64,000 bases of DNA, taken from contig NZ_CP037954.1 in assembly GCF_004359195.1 (NCBI RefSeq), forward strand, positions 2,356,001-2,420,000, written 5' to 3'. The stretch is from Chryseobacterium salivictor (GTDB lineage Bacteria; Bacteroidota; Bacteroidia; Flavobacteriales; Weeksellaceae). Numbering within the stretch: position 1 is the first letter of the stretch; each line of letters opens with the position of its first letter. Shown in pieces: positions 42,626 through 51,074 of this stretch. The notes beneath the pieces were generated by a model. The model was not told the DNA's origin. It made no database searches and saw only the letters and a program-made list of their open reading frames with translations. Position numbers and translations under genes: made by a program.

Positions 42626-44005
42626 ATGCAAGAAACCTTAAATTACATTCAGGAAAATAAACAGCGTTATGTTGACGAACTTTTTGAATTGTTAAAAATA
42701 GCTTCTATCAGCGCAGATCCTGCTTATAAAGACGAAGTGCTGAAATGTGCTGATGAAGTGGCCAAATTCCTGAAAGATGCCGGTGCTGATGATGTAGAAG
42801 TTTGCGGGACCAAAGGATATCCGATTGTTTTTGGTCAAAAATTCTTAGATAAAGATTTACCGACGGTTTTGGTTTACGGCCATTACGATGTACAACCACC
42901 AGATCCACTGGAGTTGTGGACTAAACCACCGTTTGAACCTTATATTGAAAAAACTGAAATTCACCCTGAAGGCGCTATTTTCGCACGAGGTTCTGCCGAT
43001 GATAAAGGTCAGTTTTTCATGCACATCAAAGCTTTTGAAGCAATGATGAAAACCAATACTTTGCCATGTAACGTGAAATTTATTTTTGAAGGCGAAGAGG
43101 AAGTCGGCTCAAAAAGTCTGGAGGATTTTGTGAATGAAAATAAAGAAAAATTAGCGTGTGATGTTATTTTAATTTCCGATACCCATATTTATTCCAACGA
43201 ACAGCCAACGGTAACCACCGGTTTGAGAGGTTTAAGTTATGTAGAAGTTGAAGTGGAAGGCCCAAATAGGGATTTACACTCCGGTCTTTACGGAGGAGCG
43301 GTTCCCAATCCGATTCACGTTCTGTCGAGAATGATTGCCAATTTAATTGATGAAAACGGACATATCACCATTGACGGGTTTTACGATAATGTAGAAACTG
43401 TTTCTGATGAAGAAAGAGCTGAAATGAACAAGCTGAAAGACGATCAGGAACATTTCAAAAAATCAATCGGTTTGAATGGAGTAGAAGGTGAGAAAGGATA
43501 TACGACTTTGGAAAGAACTTCGATACGTCCGACCTTAGACTGCAATGGAATTTGGGGCGGGTATACCGGTGAAGGTGCGAAAACAGTTATTCCTTCGAAA
43601 GCTTTTGCTAAAATTTCAATGAGATTGGTTCCTTATCAAACGCCGGAAGAAATCACGGAAAAATTCACCAAATATTTTGAAAAAATTGCGCCAGCCAATG
43701 TTAAAGTTAAAGTAAATCCTCACCACGGCGGGATGCCTTATGTTTTGCCAAGTGATACCAAAGAATTCAGAGCGGCGAAAACAGCCATGGAAACAGCTTT
43801 CGGAAAAGAAGTTCTTCCGTACAGAAGTGGTGGAAGTATTCCTATCACTGCGATGTTCGAACAGGTTCTGGGAGCAAAATCCGTGTTGATGGGATTTGGT
43901 TTAGATTCCGATGCGATTCACTCGCCAAATGAGCATTACGGCTTGTTTAATTTCTATAAAGGAATTGAAAGTATTCCGTTGTTCTTTGAGAATTATACTA
44001 AATAG
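42626..44005 (+). CDS. M20-family dipeptidase (cytosolic carnosinase-like)
   Basis: 459 residues. Metal site and catalytic motifs of M20: YGHYDVQPPDP (His, Asp), the bridging RGSADDKGQFF, FEGEEEVGSKSL with the general base Glu, DTHIYS, dimerisation domain LHSGLYGGAVPNPIHVLS and the closing HSPNEHYGLFNFYKGI. Hydrolyses dipeptides with unblocked ends; cytosolic, no signal peptide. Single-gene unit between two terminators. Confidence 0.92.
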   Translation: MQETLNYIQENKQRYVDELFELLKIASISADPAYKDEVLKCADEVAKFLKDAGADDVEVCGTKGYPIVFGQKFLDKDLPTVLVYGHYDVQPPDPLELWTKPPFEPYIEKTEIHPEGAIFARGSADDKGQFFMHIKAFEAMMKTNTLPCNVKFIFEGEEEVGSKSLEDFVNENKEKLACDVILISDTHIYSNEQPTVTTGLRGLSYVEVEVEGPNRDLHSGLYGGAVPNPIHVLSRMIANLIDENGHITIDGFYDNVETVSDEERAEMNKLKDDQEHFKKSIGLNGVEGEKGYTTLERTSIRPTLDCNGIWGGYTGEGAKTVIPSKAFAKISMRLVPYQTPEEITEKFTKYFEKIAPANVKVKVNPHHGGMPYVLPSDTKEFRAAKTAMETAFGKEVLPYRSGGSIPITAMFEQVLGAKSVLMGFGLDSDAIHSPNEHYGLFNFYKGIESIPLFFENYTK

Positions 44006-44031
44006 CATTAGTGAGCAAGAAATCTTTTTGC

Positions 44032-44054
44032 GCATCTTCCTTTCCGGAAGATGC
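44032..44054 (+). terminator. Terminator of the dipeptidase gene
   Basis: GCATCTTCC, loop TTTCC, GGAAGATGC, followed by TTTTTATTT. Confidence 0.92.
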
Positions 44055-44321
44055 TTTTTATTTGCCTGAGTTTAATTCCGAATTATTTAACTCATAAAAA
44101 TGAATGTATATTTGGCAGATAGGTGATTTATGCATTTTGTTTGCTTATTAGTCATATTATCAGATTTAAATTAATAATATTGATATAAGTTTTAAAAACA
44201 TTAGAGGTATTTGTTAAATTGTAAACAGTATTTAGTTTGCAGTTATTTTAAGAATTATTCAAAAAGTTTTTATTATTCGTAAGAAAAATTATATATTCGT
44301 AAATAATTAAAAATTTATATT
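44055..44321. other. Promoter region of the T9SS cargo gene
   Basis: Very AT-rich. A TATATTCG element near 44290-44297 approximates TAnnTTTG and is the best promoter candidate, about 25 nt before the start. No repeat or ORF of note. Confidence 0.35.
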
Positions 44322-45107
44322 ATGAAAAAACTTTTACTAATTGGAGCTTTAGCTCTTACTTCGTTAATTTCTGCACAAACAACAATATTTTCGGCAGATT
44401 TCTCATCAGCAGCTGGTTGGAGTGTTGCAGACAGAGATGGTGATGGAAATAACTGGGGCATATTTAATCTCACTACGCCTCTTAACGGCTTTGCCGTAGG
44501 GCAAGTAGCAGGTTCGCGTTCTTGGAGCAGTACAGAAGGACCATTGTCACCGGACAATTTATTAATATCTCCAGATATTGTACTTCCGACGGGCGGGACA
44601 TTAAACTTTAGTGTAAAAGTTGGATCAGTAGATGAAGATTATTTTGATGATCATTATGCAATATATGCGATACTATCTACCGCAGTATTCACGGGATCAG
44701 AAACACCACTTATTGAAAATACTTTAACTTCTGCAGAAGCAGTTACAGTAACAGCAGATTTATCAACTTTGGCCGGAAAAACAATTAAATTAGTATTTAG
44801 ACATTTTGATTCTTTCGATCAAAATATCTTCCTAATGGATGATGTGTTGGTTACGCAGACAATGCTCGGTGCTTCAGATTCTTCAATTAATAGTGGAATT
44901 CGTGTCTATCCAAACCCAACCTCAGATTATATAAACTTCACTGAGAAAGTAAAATCTGTACAGATTTTCGATGCATCAGGAAGAAAAGCTAATTTTCCGC
45001 AAGTGGTTGACAATAAGTTAGATGTGAGAAACCTTGCAAAAGGTATTTACGTGATTAAGTTTGAAACCGAAAAAGGAATTCAGTCTCTGAAATTTATTAA
45101 GGAATAA
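44322..45107 (+). CDS. Secreted protein with T9SS type A sorting domain
   Basis: 261 residues. Sec signal peptide 1-19 (LISAQ), a jelly-roll 'choice-of-anchor J'-type domain (about 20-185: FSADFSSAAGWSVADRDGDG, GSRSWSSTEGPLSPDNLLIS, VFRHFDSFDQNIFLMDDV) and a type A C-terminal sorting domain (IRVYPNPTSDYINF, VKSVQIFDASGRK, LAKGIYVIKFETEKG). It is exported by Sec and then by the type IX system and anchored on or released from the cell surface. The jelly-roll may bind glycans or proteins. Confidence 0.9.
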   Translation: MKKLLLIGALALTSLISAQTTIFSADFSSAAGWSVADRDGDGNNWGIFNLTTPLNGFAVGQVAGSRSWSSTEGPLSPDNLLISPDIVLPTGGTLNFSVKVGSVDEDYFDDHYAIYAILSTAVFTGSETPLIENTLTSAEAVTVTADLSTLAGKTIKLVFRHFDSFDQNIFLMDDVLVTQTMLGASDSSINSGIRVYPNPTSDYINFTEKVKSVQIFDASGRKANFPQVVDNKLDVRNLAKGIYVIKFETEKGIQSLKFIKE

Positions 45108-45132
45108 GTTATTTTAAAAATAGGTAGAAGAG

Positions 45133-45158
45133 CGTCCCGTAATTGGGACGTTTTTTTT
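45133..45158 (+). terminator. Terminator of the T9SS cargo gene
   Basis: CGTCCC, loop of six, GGGACG, then eight T. Confidence 0.9.
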
Positions 45159-45180
45159 ATCTTTAAGCAAATAATACATC

Positions 45181-45885
45181 ATGAAAAATAAAGTAGCATA
45201 TATCACCGGCGGAACAAAGGGAATTGGCTTAGGAATCGCAGAAGTACTCCACAAACATGGCATCACCGTTGCAATTTCCGGACGTAGAAAAGAGGATGCG
45301 ATAGAAGTTGCAGAACAGTTATCGACCATGGAAGCACCTGTTTTTGGGATTGGGTCTGATGTGAAAAACTTTGAAGACGAAAAAAATGCAGTTGCCGAAA
45401 TCATCAGAAAATTCGGAAAAATTGATTACGTCATTGCAAATGCGGGCGTTGGAATTTTTAAACCCGTAGATGAACTGTCTGTTGAAGAATGGTCGTCCAT
45501 GATTGATACTAATCTTTCCGGAATTTTTCACACTTTGAAAGCATCGGTTGAAGAGCTTAAAAAAACAGAAGGGTATTTCATCACTATTTCGAGTTTAGCA
45601 GGAACCAATTTTTTCGAAAACGGTTCCGGTTATAACGCCTCGAAATTTGGTGCAGTGGGCTTTACACAGGCAGCAATGATGGATTTAAGAAAATATAATA
45701 TTAAAGTTTCTACCATCATGCCGGGCTCAGTTTCCACTCATTTTAATGGAAATCAGCCTTCAGAAAAAGATGCCTGGAAAATACAGCCAAAAGATATTGG
45801 TGAGCTTGTCATGGATATTCTGAAAATGAATCCGCGCACCTTACCAAGCAAGATTGAGATTAGACCTTTAAAACCAAAGGGTTAA
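45181..45885 (+). CDS. Short-chain dehydrogenase/reductase
   Basis: 234 residues, classical SDR. Cofactor loop TGGTKGIGLGIAE (9-21), NAG in VIANAGVG, catalytic Ser in ITISSLAGT and the YNASK motif. An Arg-Arg-Lys after strand 2 (SGRRKED) suggests NADP(H). Substrate not predictable. The palindromic operator at 45917 lies after it and belongs to the next operon. Confidence 0.9.
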   Translation: MKNKVAYITGGTKGIGLGIAEVLHKHGITVAISGRRKEDAIEVAEQLSTMEAPVFGIGSDVKNFEDEKNAVAEIIRKFGKIDYVIANAGVGIFKPVDELSVEEWSSMIDTNLSGIFHTLKASVEELKKTEGYFITISSLAGTNFFENGSGYNASKFGAVGFTQAAMMDLRKYNIKVSTIMPGSVSTHFNGNQPSEKDAWKIQPKDIGELVMDILKMNPRTLPSKIEIRPLKPKG

Positions 45886-45916
45886 ATTATGTATCAAATA
45901 TAAATTTTTTCTAAAA

Positions 45917-45934
45917 TACTATGCATGCATAGTA
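45917..45934. promoter_or_regulatory. Operator 3, perfect palindrome before etfBA
   Basis: TACTATGCATGCATAGTA, identical to operator 2 at 33430-33447. A TATCTTAG element (45945-45952) that approximates the -7 consensus follows, placing the palindrome over the -33 region of the etf promoter. Confidence 0.75.
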
Positions 45935-45980
45935 AATAATTTTTTATCTTAGCCAACAGTAAAACAATAAATATTAGCAC

Positions 45981-46727
45981 ATGAAAATATTAGTTTGTAT
46001 CAGTAGTGTTCCAGATACTACCTCCAAAATTAATTTTACAGCAGACCAATCTGCTTTTGACAAAAATGGAATTCAGTGGGTGATCAATCCTTTAGATGAA
46101 TTTGGATTAACCAAAGCAATCAAGTTGCAGGAATCGGCAGGAGCAACCGTTACGGTAATAAATGTAGGTGATTCCACTACTGAACCGGTGATCAGAAAGT
46201 CTTTGGCCATCGGCGCAAATGATGCAATCAGAATAAATATTGAACCGAAAGACAGCTATTCTGTTGCAAAAGAAATTGCAAATATCGCGCAAAGTGGCGG
46301 TTACGATTTGATCTTCTGTGGGAAAGAATCGATCGATTATAATGGTGGAGCGGTTCCGGGAATGGTAGCTCAGTTATTAAATCAACCTTTCATCAATGCC
46401 TGTGTTGGCTTAGAAGTTAACGGTGCTGAAGCCACTGCAGTAAGAGAAATTGAAGGTGGTAAAGAAACTATTTCGGTAAAACTTCCAGCGGTGATCGCAG
46501 GTCAAAAAGGATTGGTTGATGAGAAAGATTTAATTATCCCGAATATGCGTGGAATTATGTCTGCCAGATCAAAACCTTTAACCGTTCGTGAACCGGTTAA
46601 CAATGAAGTAAAAGTGGATGCAGTTTCGTTTGATGCTGTGCCAGCGAGAGCAGCAGTGAAAATGGTTGCTCCCGACAACCTTGATGAACTGGTAAGATTA
46701 CTTCACGAAGAAGCGAAAGTAATTTAA
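45981..46727 (+). CDS. etfB: Electron transfer flavoprotein beta subunit
   Basis: 248 residues. MKILVCISSVPDTTSKI start, NPLDEFGLTKAIKLQE, FCGKESIDYNGGAVPGMVAQ and IPNMRGIMSARSKPL fit EtfB of the two-subunit ETF. With EtfA it accepts electrons from acyl-CoA dehydrogenases and hands them to the quinone pool. etfA follows after 25 nt. A palindrome shared with the beta-oxidation operon lies before it. Confidence 0.95.
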   Translation: MKILVCISSVPDTTSKINFTADQSAFDKNGIQWVINPLDEFGLTKAIKLQESAGATVTVINVGDSTTEPVIRKSLAIGANDAIRINIEPKDSYSVAKEIANIAQSGGYDLIFCGKESIDYNGGAVPGMVAQLLNQPFINACVGLEVNGAEATAVREIEGGKETISVKLPAVIAGQKGLVDEKDLIIPNMRGIMSARSKPLTVREPVNNEVKVDAVSFDAVPARAAVKMVAPDNLDELVRLLHEEAKVI

Positions 46728-46752
46728 TTCTAACCTTTAAACAAAATCAATC

Positions 46753-47700
46753 ATGGCAATATACGTATATGCAGAAAATATAAACGGAATCTATAAAAAA
46801 GCAGCATTCGAGGCAGTTTCTTATGCAAAAGCAATCGCTGATAAAGATGGAGAAACCGTTACCGCGATTTCCATCAATCCTACAGATTCTTCAGATTTAT
46901 TATATAAATACGGAGCAGATAAAGTCCTTAATATTAAAGATGAAGGTTTAAAAGGTTTCAGTGCGAAAGCTTATGCACAGGCGGTAAACGAAGTTGCAGA
47001 CGGAAATATTATCGTATTCCCACACACCACTGACGCTTCATCTGTTGCACCGATGTTGGCAATTATGAAGAGTTATTCTCTGATTACCAACGCTTTGGAA
47101 GCTCCAGAAAGCCTTTCTCCTTTCCAGGTCAAAAGAAGAGCCTTTTCCGGAAAAGGAATCATGCACGCTAAGGCAGACGCGGCTGGAGTTATTGTAACTG
47201 TCTCTCAAAATGCTTTCGGTATTAAAGAAAATGCAGTTTCAGGTTCAGAAGAAGTGAAAAATTTATCGGTAGCAAATGAAGATACCAAGGTAATTTCTCA
47301 CGAACAGAGTTCAGGAAAGCTGGATTTGAAAGAAGCGGAAATCGTAGTTTCTGCGGGTCGTGGAATGAAAGGTCCCGAAAACTGGGGAATGATTGAAGAC
47401 CTGGCCAATCTTTTAGGTGCCGCCACCGCCTGTTCAAAACCGGTATCTGATATCGGCTGGAGACCACATTCTGAACACGTTGGACAAACCGGTAAAGCAA
47501 TTTCGCCCAACTTATATATCGCGGTCGGAATTTCCGGTGCAATTCAGCATTTGGCAGGAGTGAATTCTTCTAAAACAATTGTGGTTATCAACAGCGATCC
47601 CGAAGCTCCTTTCTTTAAATCTGCGGATTATGGAGTCGTAGGAGATGCATTCCAGATCATACCGCAATTAACTGAGAAAATTAAAGCCTTGAAAGGATAA
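46753..47700 (+). CDS. etfA: Electron transfer flavoprotein alpha subunit
   Basis: 315 residues. FAD-binding C-terminal domain with SAGRGMKGPENWGMIEDLA, GWRPHSEHVGQTGKAISPNL and AVGISGAIQHLAGV, and NSDPEAPFFKSADYGVVGD. Partner of etfB; together the electron acceptor for FadE-type dehydrogenase at 26.2-28.0 kb. Closed by a terminator at 47724. Confidence 0.95.
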   Translation: MAIYVYAENINGIYKKAAFEAVSYAKAIADKDGETVTAISINPTDSSDLLYKYGADKVLNIKDEGLKGFSAKAYAQAVNEVADGNIIVFPHTTDASSVAPMLAIMKSYSLITNALEAPESLSPFQVKRRAFSGKGIMHAKADAAGVIVTVSQNAFGIKENAVSGSEEVKNLSVANEDTKVISHEQSSGKLDLKEAEIVVSAGRGMKGPENWGMIEDLANLLGAATACSKPVSDIGWRPHSEHVGQTGKAISPNLYIAVGISGAIQHLAGVNSSKTIVVINSDPEAPFFKSADYGVVGDAFQIIPQLTEKIKALKG

Positions 47701-47723
47701 ATCCCTTTTTTGAATATCAACTT

Positions 47724-47755
47724 AAGTCCAGAATTTATTTTGGACTTTTTTTTTG
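47724..47755 (+). terminator. Terminator of etfBA
   Basis: AAGTCCA (47724-47730), 10-nt loop, TGGACTT (47741-47747) followed by a run of T. Confidence 0.85.
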
Positions 47756-47841
47756 TAAATTACTTATGATTTTTGTTTTATTTTTTAACAAAAAAGACGG
47801 ATCAAAACTCATAATGTGAAAATTTCATTTATATTTGTCTC

Positions 47842-48438
47842 ATGGATTATAAAAAATTAACCATTCGCGGAATTTCCTACAGCCAAACGCAATCTGGCGC
47901 TTATGCCCTGCTTTTGGAACATGAGGAAAGCAATGTCAAACTGCCGGTTGTAATCGGTAATTTCGAAGCACAGTCTATTTCATTAGGTCTAGAAAAAGAT
48001 ATTCATCCACCGCGGCCCCTTACGCACGATTTATTTTCCAAATTCGTTTTGGCCACTCATTTTGAGATCACTTCCGTCATTATTTATCAAATTATTGATG
48101 GCGTATTTTTCTCTAATATCAATTTTAAAAATAAGACGACGGAAGAGGAGCTTATCTTAGATGCAAGAACTTCTGATGCTGTAGCAATGGCTGTCCGTTT
48201 TGATGCACCTATTTATACCACACAACAGGTTTTAAATGAAGCAGGTATTTTACTGGAACTCGATGCGCCTTCAAAAGAAACTGATGCAGATCAGCAACCG
48301 GAGCCGGAAGGAAATTTGGCCGCACTCAGTTCAGAAGAACTCAATAAACTGCTGGAAGATGCTGTAAAAGACGAAGATTTCGATGCAGCTTTAGAAATTC
48401 AGGAAGAAATAAAACGTAGAAAAAATAAAATCGACTAA
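47842..48438 (+). CDS. Bifunctional nuclease-domain protein (DUF151) with UVR motif
   Basis: 198 residues. Residues 1-130 form the DUF151/bifunctional nuclease domain (LPVVIGNFEAQSISLGLE, RPLTHDLFSKFV, LDARTSDAVAMAVRFDAPIY). Residues 160-195 form a UvrB/UvrC-type helical hairpin (LNKLLEDAVKDEDFDAALEI). Members show DNase/RNase activity in vitro. A TATATTTG element ends only 4 nt before the ATG, so the mRNA may be leaderless. Followed after 15 nt by a nucleoside-type transporter gene. Confidence 0.85.
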   Translation: MDYKKLTIRGISYSQTQSGAYALLLEHEESNVKLPVVIGNFEAQSISLGLEKDIHPPRPLTHDLFSKFVLATHFEITSVIIYQIIDGVFFSNINFKNKTTEEELILDARTSDAVAMAVRFDAPIYTTQQVLNEAGILLELDAPSKETDADQQPEPEGNLAALSSEELNKLLEDAVKDEDFDAALEIQEEIKRRKNKID

Positions 48439-48453
48439 AATTTTAATAATATT

Positions 48454-49713
48454 ATGAATTTAAAATTAAGACTAACCGTTCTGTCATTCCTGCAGTTTTT
48501 TGTTTGGGGAGCGTGGCTGATTACTATTGGCGTATACTGGTTCGGAACAAAACACTGGGGTGGTCAGGAATTTGGAAAAGTTTTTGCGACTTTAGGAATT
48601 GCTTCTCTTATAATGCCTGCTCTTGTAGGAATCATCGCTGATAGGTGGGTAAATGCAGAAAAACTGTACGGTATCCTGCATATTCTTTACGGGATTATTC
48701 TCGTATTCTTGCCTTCTATCTCGACTCCTGAAAATTTCTTTTGGATCATGCTCATCGCGATGATGTTTTATATGCCGACGATTTCTCTGTCGAATTCTAT
48801 CGCTTATTACATTCTGAAAAATAATAATTACGATGTTGTAAAGGTTTTCCCACCAATTCGTGTCTGGGGAACAATCGGATTTATTGTAGCCATGTGGATT
48901 ACCAATCTTACAGGAAATAAAGATTCAGGATCTCAGTTTTATATTGCGGCTGCTGTGGCTTTTATTTTAGGGATTTATGCATTCACGTTGCCAAAGTGTC
49001 CGCCGCAGAATTTAATTCCTGCCAATGCTACTTTATCAGAAAAATTAGGACTTAATGCGTTTTCTTTACTTAAAGATTACAAGATGGCGTTGTTCTTTTT
49101 ATTCTCAATGTTTCTGGGTGCGGCGCTGCAGTTGACCAATATGTACGGCGATACCTACTTATCAGATTTTGGGAAAATCCCGGCATATGCTGACAGTTTT
49201 GTCGTAAAACGTTCCACGTTGATCATGTCAATTTCGCAGATTTCAGAAACGTTATTTATTTTGGCAATTCCTTTCTTTTTAAAGAGATACGGAATTAAAA
49301 ATGTGATGCTATTATCGATGTTTGCGTGGGTTTTACGTTTCGGATTTTTCGCTTATGGCGGACCGGAAGGTTTTGGTTTAGGATTGATCATTCTTTCCTG
49401 TATCGTTTATGGGATGGCATTTGACTTTTTCAATATATCAGGTTCTCTTTTCGTGGAAACAACAACTGATTATAAAATCCGTTCATCTGCACAAGGTCTG
49501 TTTATGATGATGACTAATGGTTTCGGTGCAATTGGTGGAAGTCTGTTAAGCGGTTGGTTAATCCAACAATATTTCACGCTCGAAAATGGTGATAAAATGT
49601 GGCAGGAAATCTGGCTTGTTTTCGCAGGTTATGCCTTAGTAATTACGATATTATTTGCCATAATGTTTAAACATAAGCACGATCCGGAAGTTATTGCCGA
49701 ACTAACGCACTAA
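48454..49713 (+). CDS. Nucleoside:H+ symporter-like MFS permease
   Basis: 419 residues, twelve membrane helices. N-terminus LRLTVLSFLQFFVWGAWLIT and IRVWGTIGFIVAMWITN match the NupG/XapB branch of MFS, which takes up nucleosides with protons. It is downstream of the nuclease-domain gene in the same unit, and uridine kinase is elsewhere in the window; a nucleoside salvage link is plausible but not shown. Confidence 0.85.
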   Translation: MNLKLRLTVLSFLQFFVWGAWLITIGVYWFGTKHWGGQEFGKVFATLGIASLIMPALVGIIADRWVNAEKLYGILHILYGIILVFLPSISTPENFFWIMLIAMMFYMPTISLSNSIAYYILKNNNYDVVKVFPPIRVWGTIGFIVAMWITNLTGNKDSGSQFYIAAAVAFILGIYAFTLPKCPPQNLIPANATLSEKLGLNAFSLLKDYKMALFFLFSMFLGAALQLTNMYGDTYLSDFGKIPAYADSFVVKRSTLIMSISQISETLFILAIPFFLKRYGIKNVMLLSMFAWVLRFGFFAYGGPEGFGLGLIILSCIVYGMAFDFFNISGSLFVETTTDYKIRSSAQGLFMMMTNGFGAIGGSLLSGWLIQQYFTLENGDKMWQEIWLVFAGYALVITILFAIMFKHKHDPEVIAELTH

Positions 49714-49726
49714 TTTTTAAAATACC

Positions 49727-49758
49727 AAACACACTTTTTCAAAGTGTGTTTTTTTTTG
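49727..49758 (+). terminator. Terminator of the nupG-like gene
   Basis: AAACACACTTT, loop TTC, AAAGTGTGTTT, followed by seven T: an 11-bp perfect stem. Confidence 0.93.
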
Positions 49759-49796
49759 TAATTTGGCGTACTTAAAATAAATATAAATTCTACATA

Positions 49797-50975
49797 ATGA
49801 AAGAAGTATTCATCGTATCAGCAGTGAGAACTCCAATGGGAAGTTTCTTGGGAAGTTTGGCCTCAGTTCCGGCTACAAAATTAGGTTCAACTGCAATTAA
49901 AGGTGCTTTAGACAAAATAAATCTTGACCCGAGACACGTTCAGGAAGTATATATGGGAAATGTTCTGCAGGCCGGAGAAGGCCAGGCACCCGCTCGTCAG
50001 GCATTAATGGGAGCAGGTTTATCCAATGCAACTCCCGCCACAACCGTCAATAAAGTATGTGCCTCAGGAATGAAAGCCGTGATGATGGCTGCACAGTCCA
50101 TCAAAGCAGGTGACCAGGACGTAATCGTTGCAGGTGGAATGGAAAATATGTCTTCAGTTCCACATTATTACAATGCAAGAAATGCTACTAAATTAGGCGA
50201 TGTTAAGATGTTGGACGGAATGGTGCTCGACGGTTTAACGGATGTTTACAATAAAGTTCACATGGGAGTCTGTGCAGAAAAATGTGCAGCCGAATATGGA
50301 ATTACGAGAGAAGATCAGGATCAGTTCGCAATTGAATCTTACAAACGTTCGGCAAAAGCCTGGAGCGAAGGTAAATTTAAAGACGAAGTTGTTTCCGTTG
50401 AAATTCCACAGAGAAAAGGGGATCCAATTATTTTTTCTGAAGATGAAGAATATAAATCAGTAAACTTCGACAGAATCGGGACTTTGCCAACCGTTTTCCA
50501 AAGAGAAAATGGAACGGTAACTGCAGCAAACGCGTCCACTTTAAATGACGGAGCATCTGCCTTGGTTTTGATGTCCAAAGAAAAAATGGAAGAATTAGGA
50601 TTAAAACCTTTAGCAAAAATTATTTCTTATGCTGATGCGGCGCAGGCTCCGGAATGGTTTACAACGGCACCTTCAAAAGCACTTCCTATCGCGTTGAAAA
50701 AAGCCAATTTAGAAATTTTAGATATCGACTTTTTTGAATTTAATGAAGCGTTTGCGGTTGTGGGTTTAGCAAATAATAAAATTTTGGGTCTTGACAGTTC
50801 TAAAGTGAATGTGAACGGTGGAGCGGTTTCCTTAGGTCACCCGCTTGGAAGTTCAGGTTCCAGAATTATTGTTACTTTAATTAATGTTTTGAAACAAAAC
50901 AACGGCAAGTACGGTGCAGCGGCGATTTGCAACGGCGGCGGCGGAGCTTCGGCCATTGTTATCGAAAACTTATAG
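49797..50975 (+). CDS. Acetyl-CoA C-acetyltransferase (thiolase)
   Basis: 392 residues. Nucleophile Cys in NKVCASGMKAVMMA, FNEAFAVVG, SLGHPLGSSGSRI and the second Cys in AAICNGGGGASAIVIE. The bacterial acetoacetyl-CoA thiolase (AtoB-like) subgroup is likelier than FadA because of the GMKA and NGGGGA motifs. It may supply acetoacetyl-CoA to the mevalonate pathway, of which mevalonate kinase lies 1.7 kb downstream, or act in ketone degradation. No MarR palindrome precedes it. Confidence 0.9.
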   Translation: MKEVFIVSAVRTPMGSFLGSLASVPATKLGSTAIKGALDKINLDPRHVQEVYMGNVLQAGEGQAPARQALMGAGLSNATPATTVNKVCASGMKAVMMAAQSIKAGDQDVIVAGGMENMSSVPHYYNARNATKLGDVKMLDGMVLDGLTDVYNKVHMGVCAEKCAAEYGITREDQDQFAIESYKRSAKAWSEGKFKDEVVSVEIPQRKGDPIIFSEDEEYKSVNFDRIGTLPTVFQRENGTVTAANASTLNDGASALVLMSKEKMEELGLKPLAKIISYADAAQAPEWFTTAPSKALPIALKKANLEILDIDFFEFNEAFAVVGLANNKILGLDSSKVNVNGGAVSLGHPLGSSGSRIIVTLINVLKQNNGKYGAAAICNGGGGASAIVIENL

Positions 50976-50997
50976 AATATTTAATAGTCTTTCAATC

Positions 50998-51046
50998 AAA
51001 CCATTAAGAATAACTGTTTATTTTTTCAGCCGATTCTTAATGGTTT
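50998..51046 (+). terminator. Terminator of the thiolase gene
   Basis: AAACCATTAAGAAT (50998-51011) and ATTCTTAATGGTTT (51033-51046), a perfect 14-bp stem with a 21-nt loop and a T-rich tail. Confidence 0.75.
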
Positions 51047-51074
51047 TGTTACTTTTGTTTAATAAATTAAAAAA

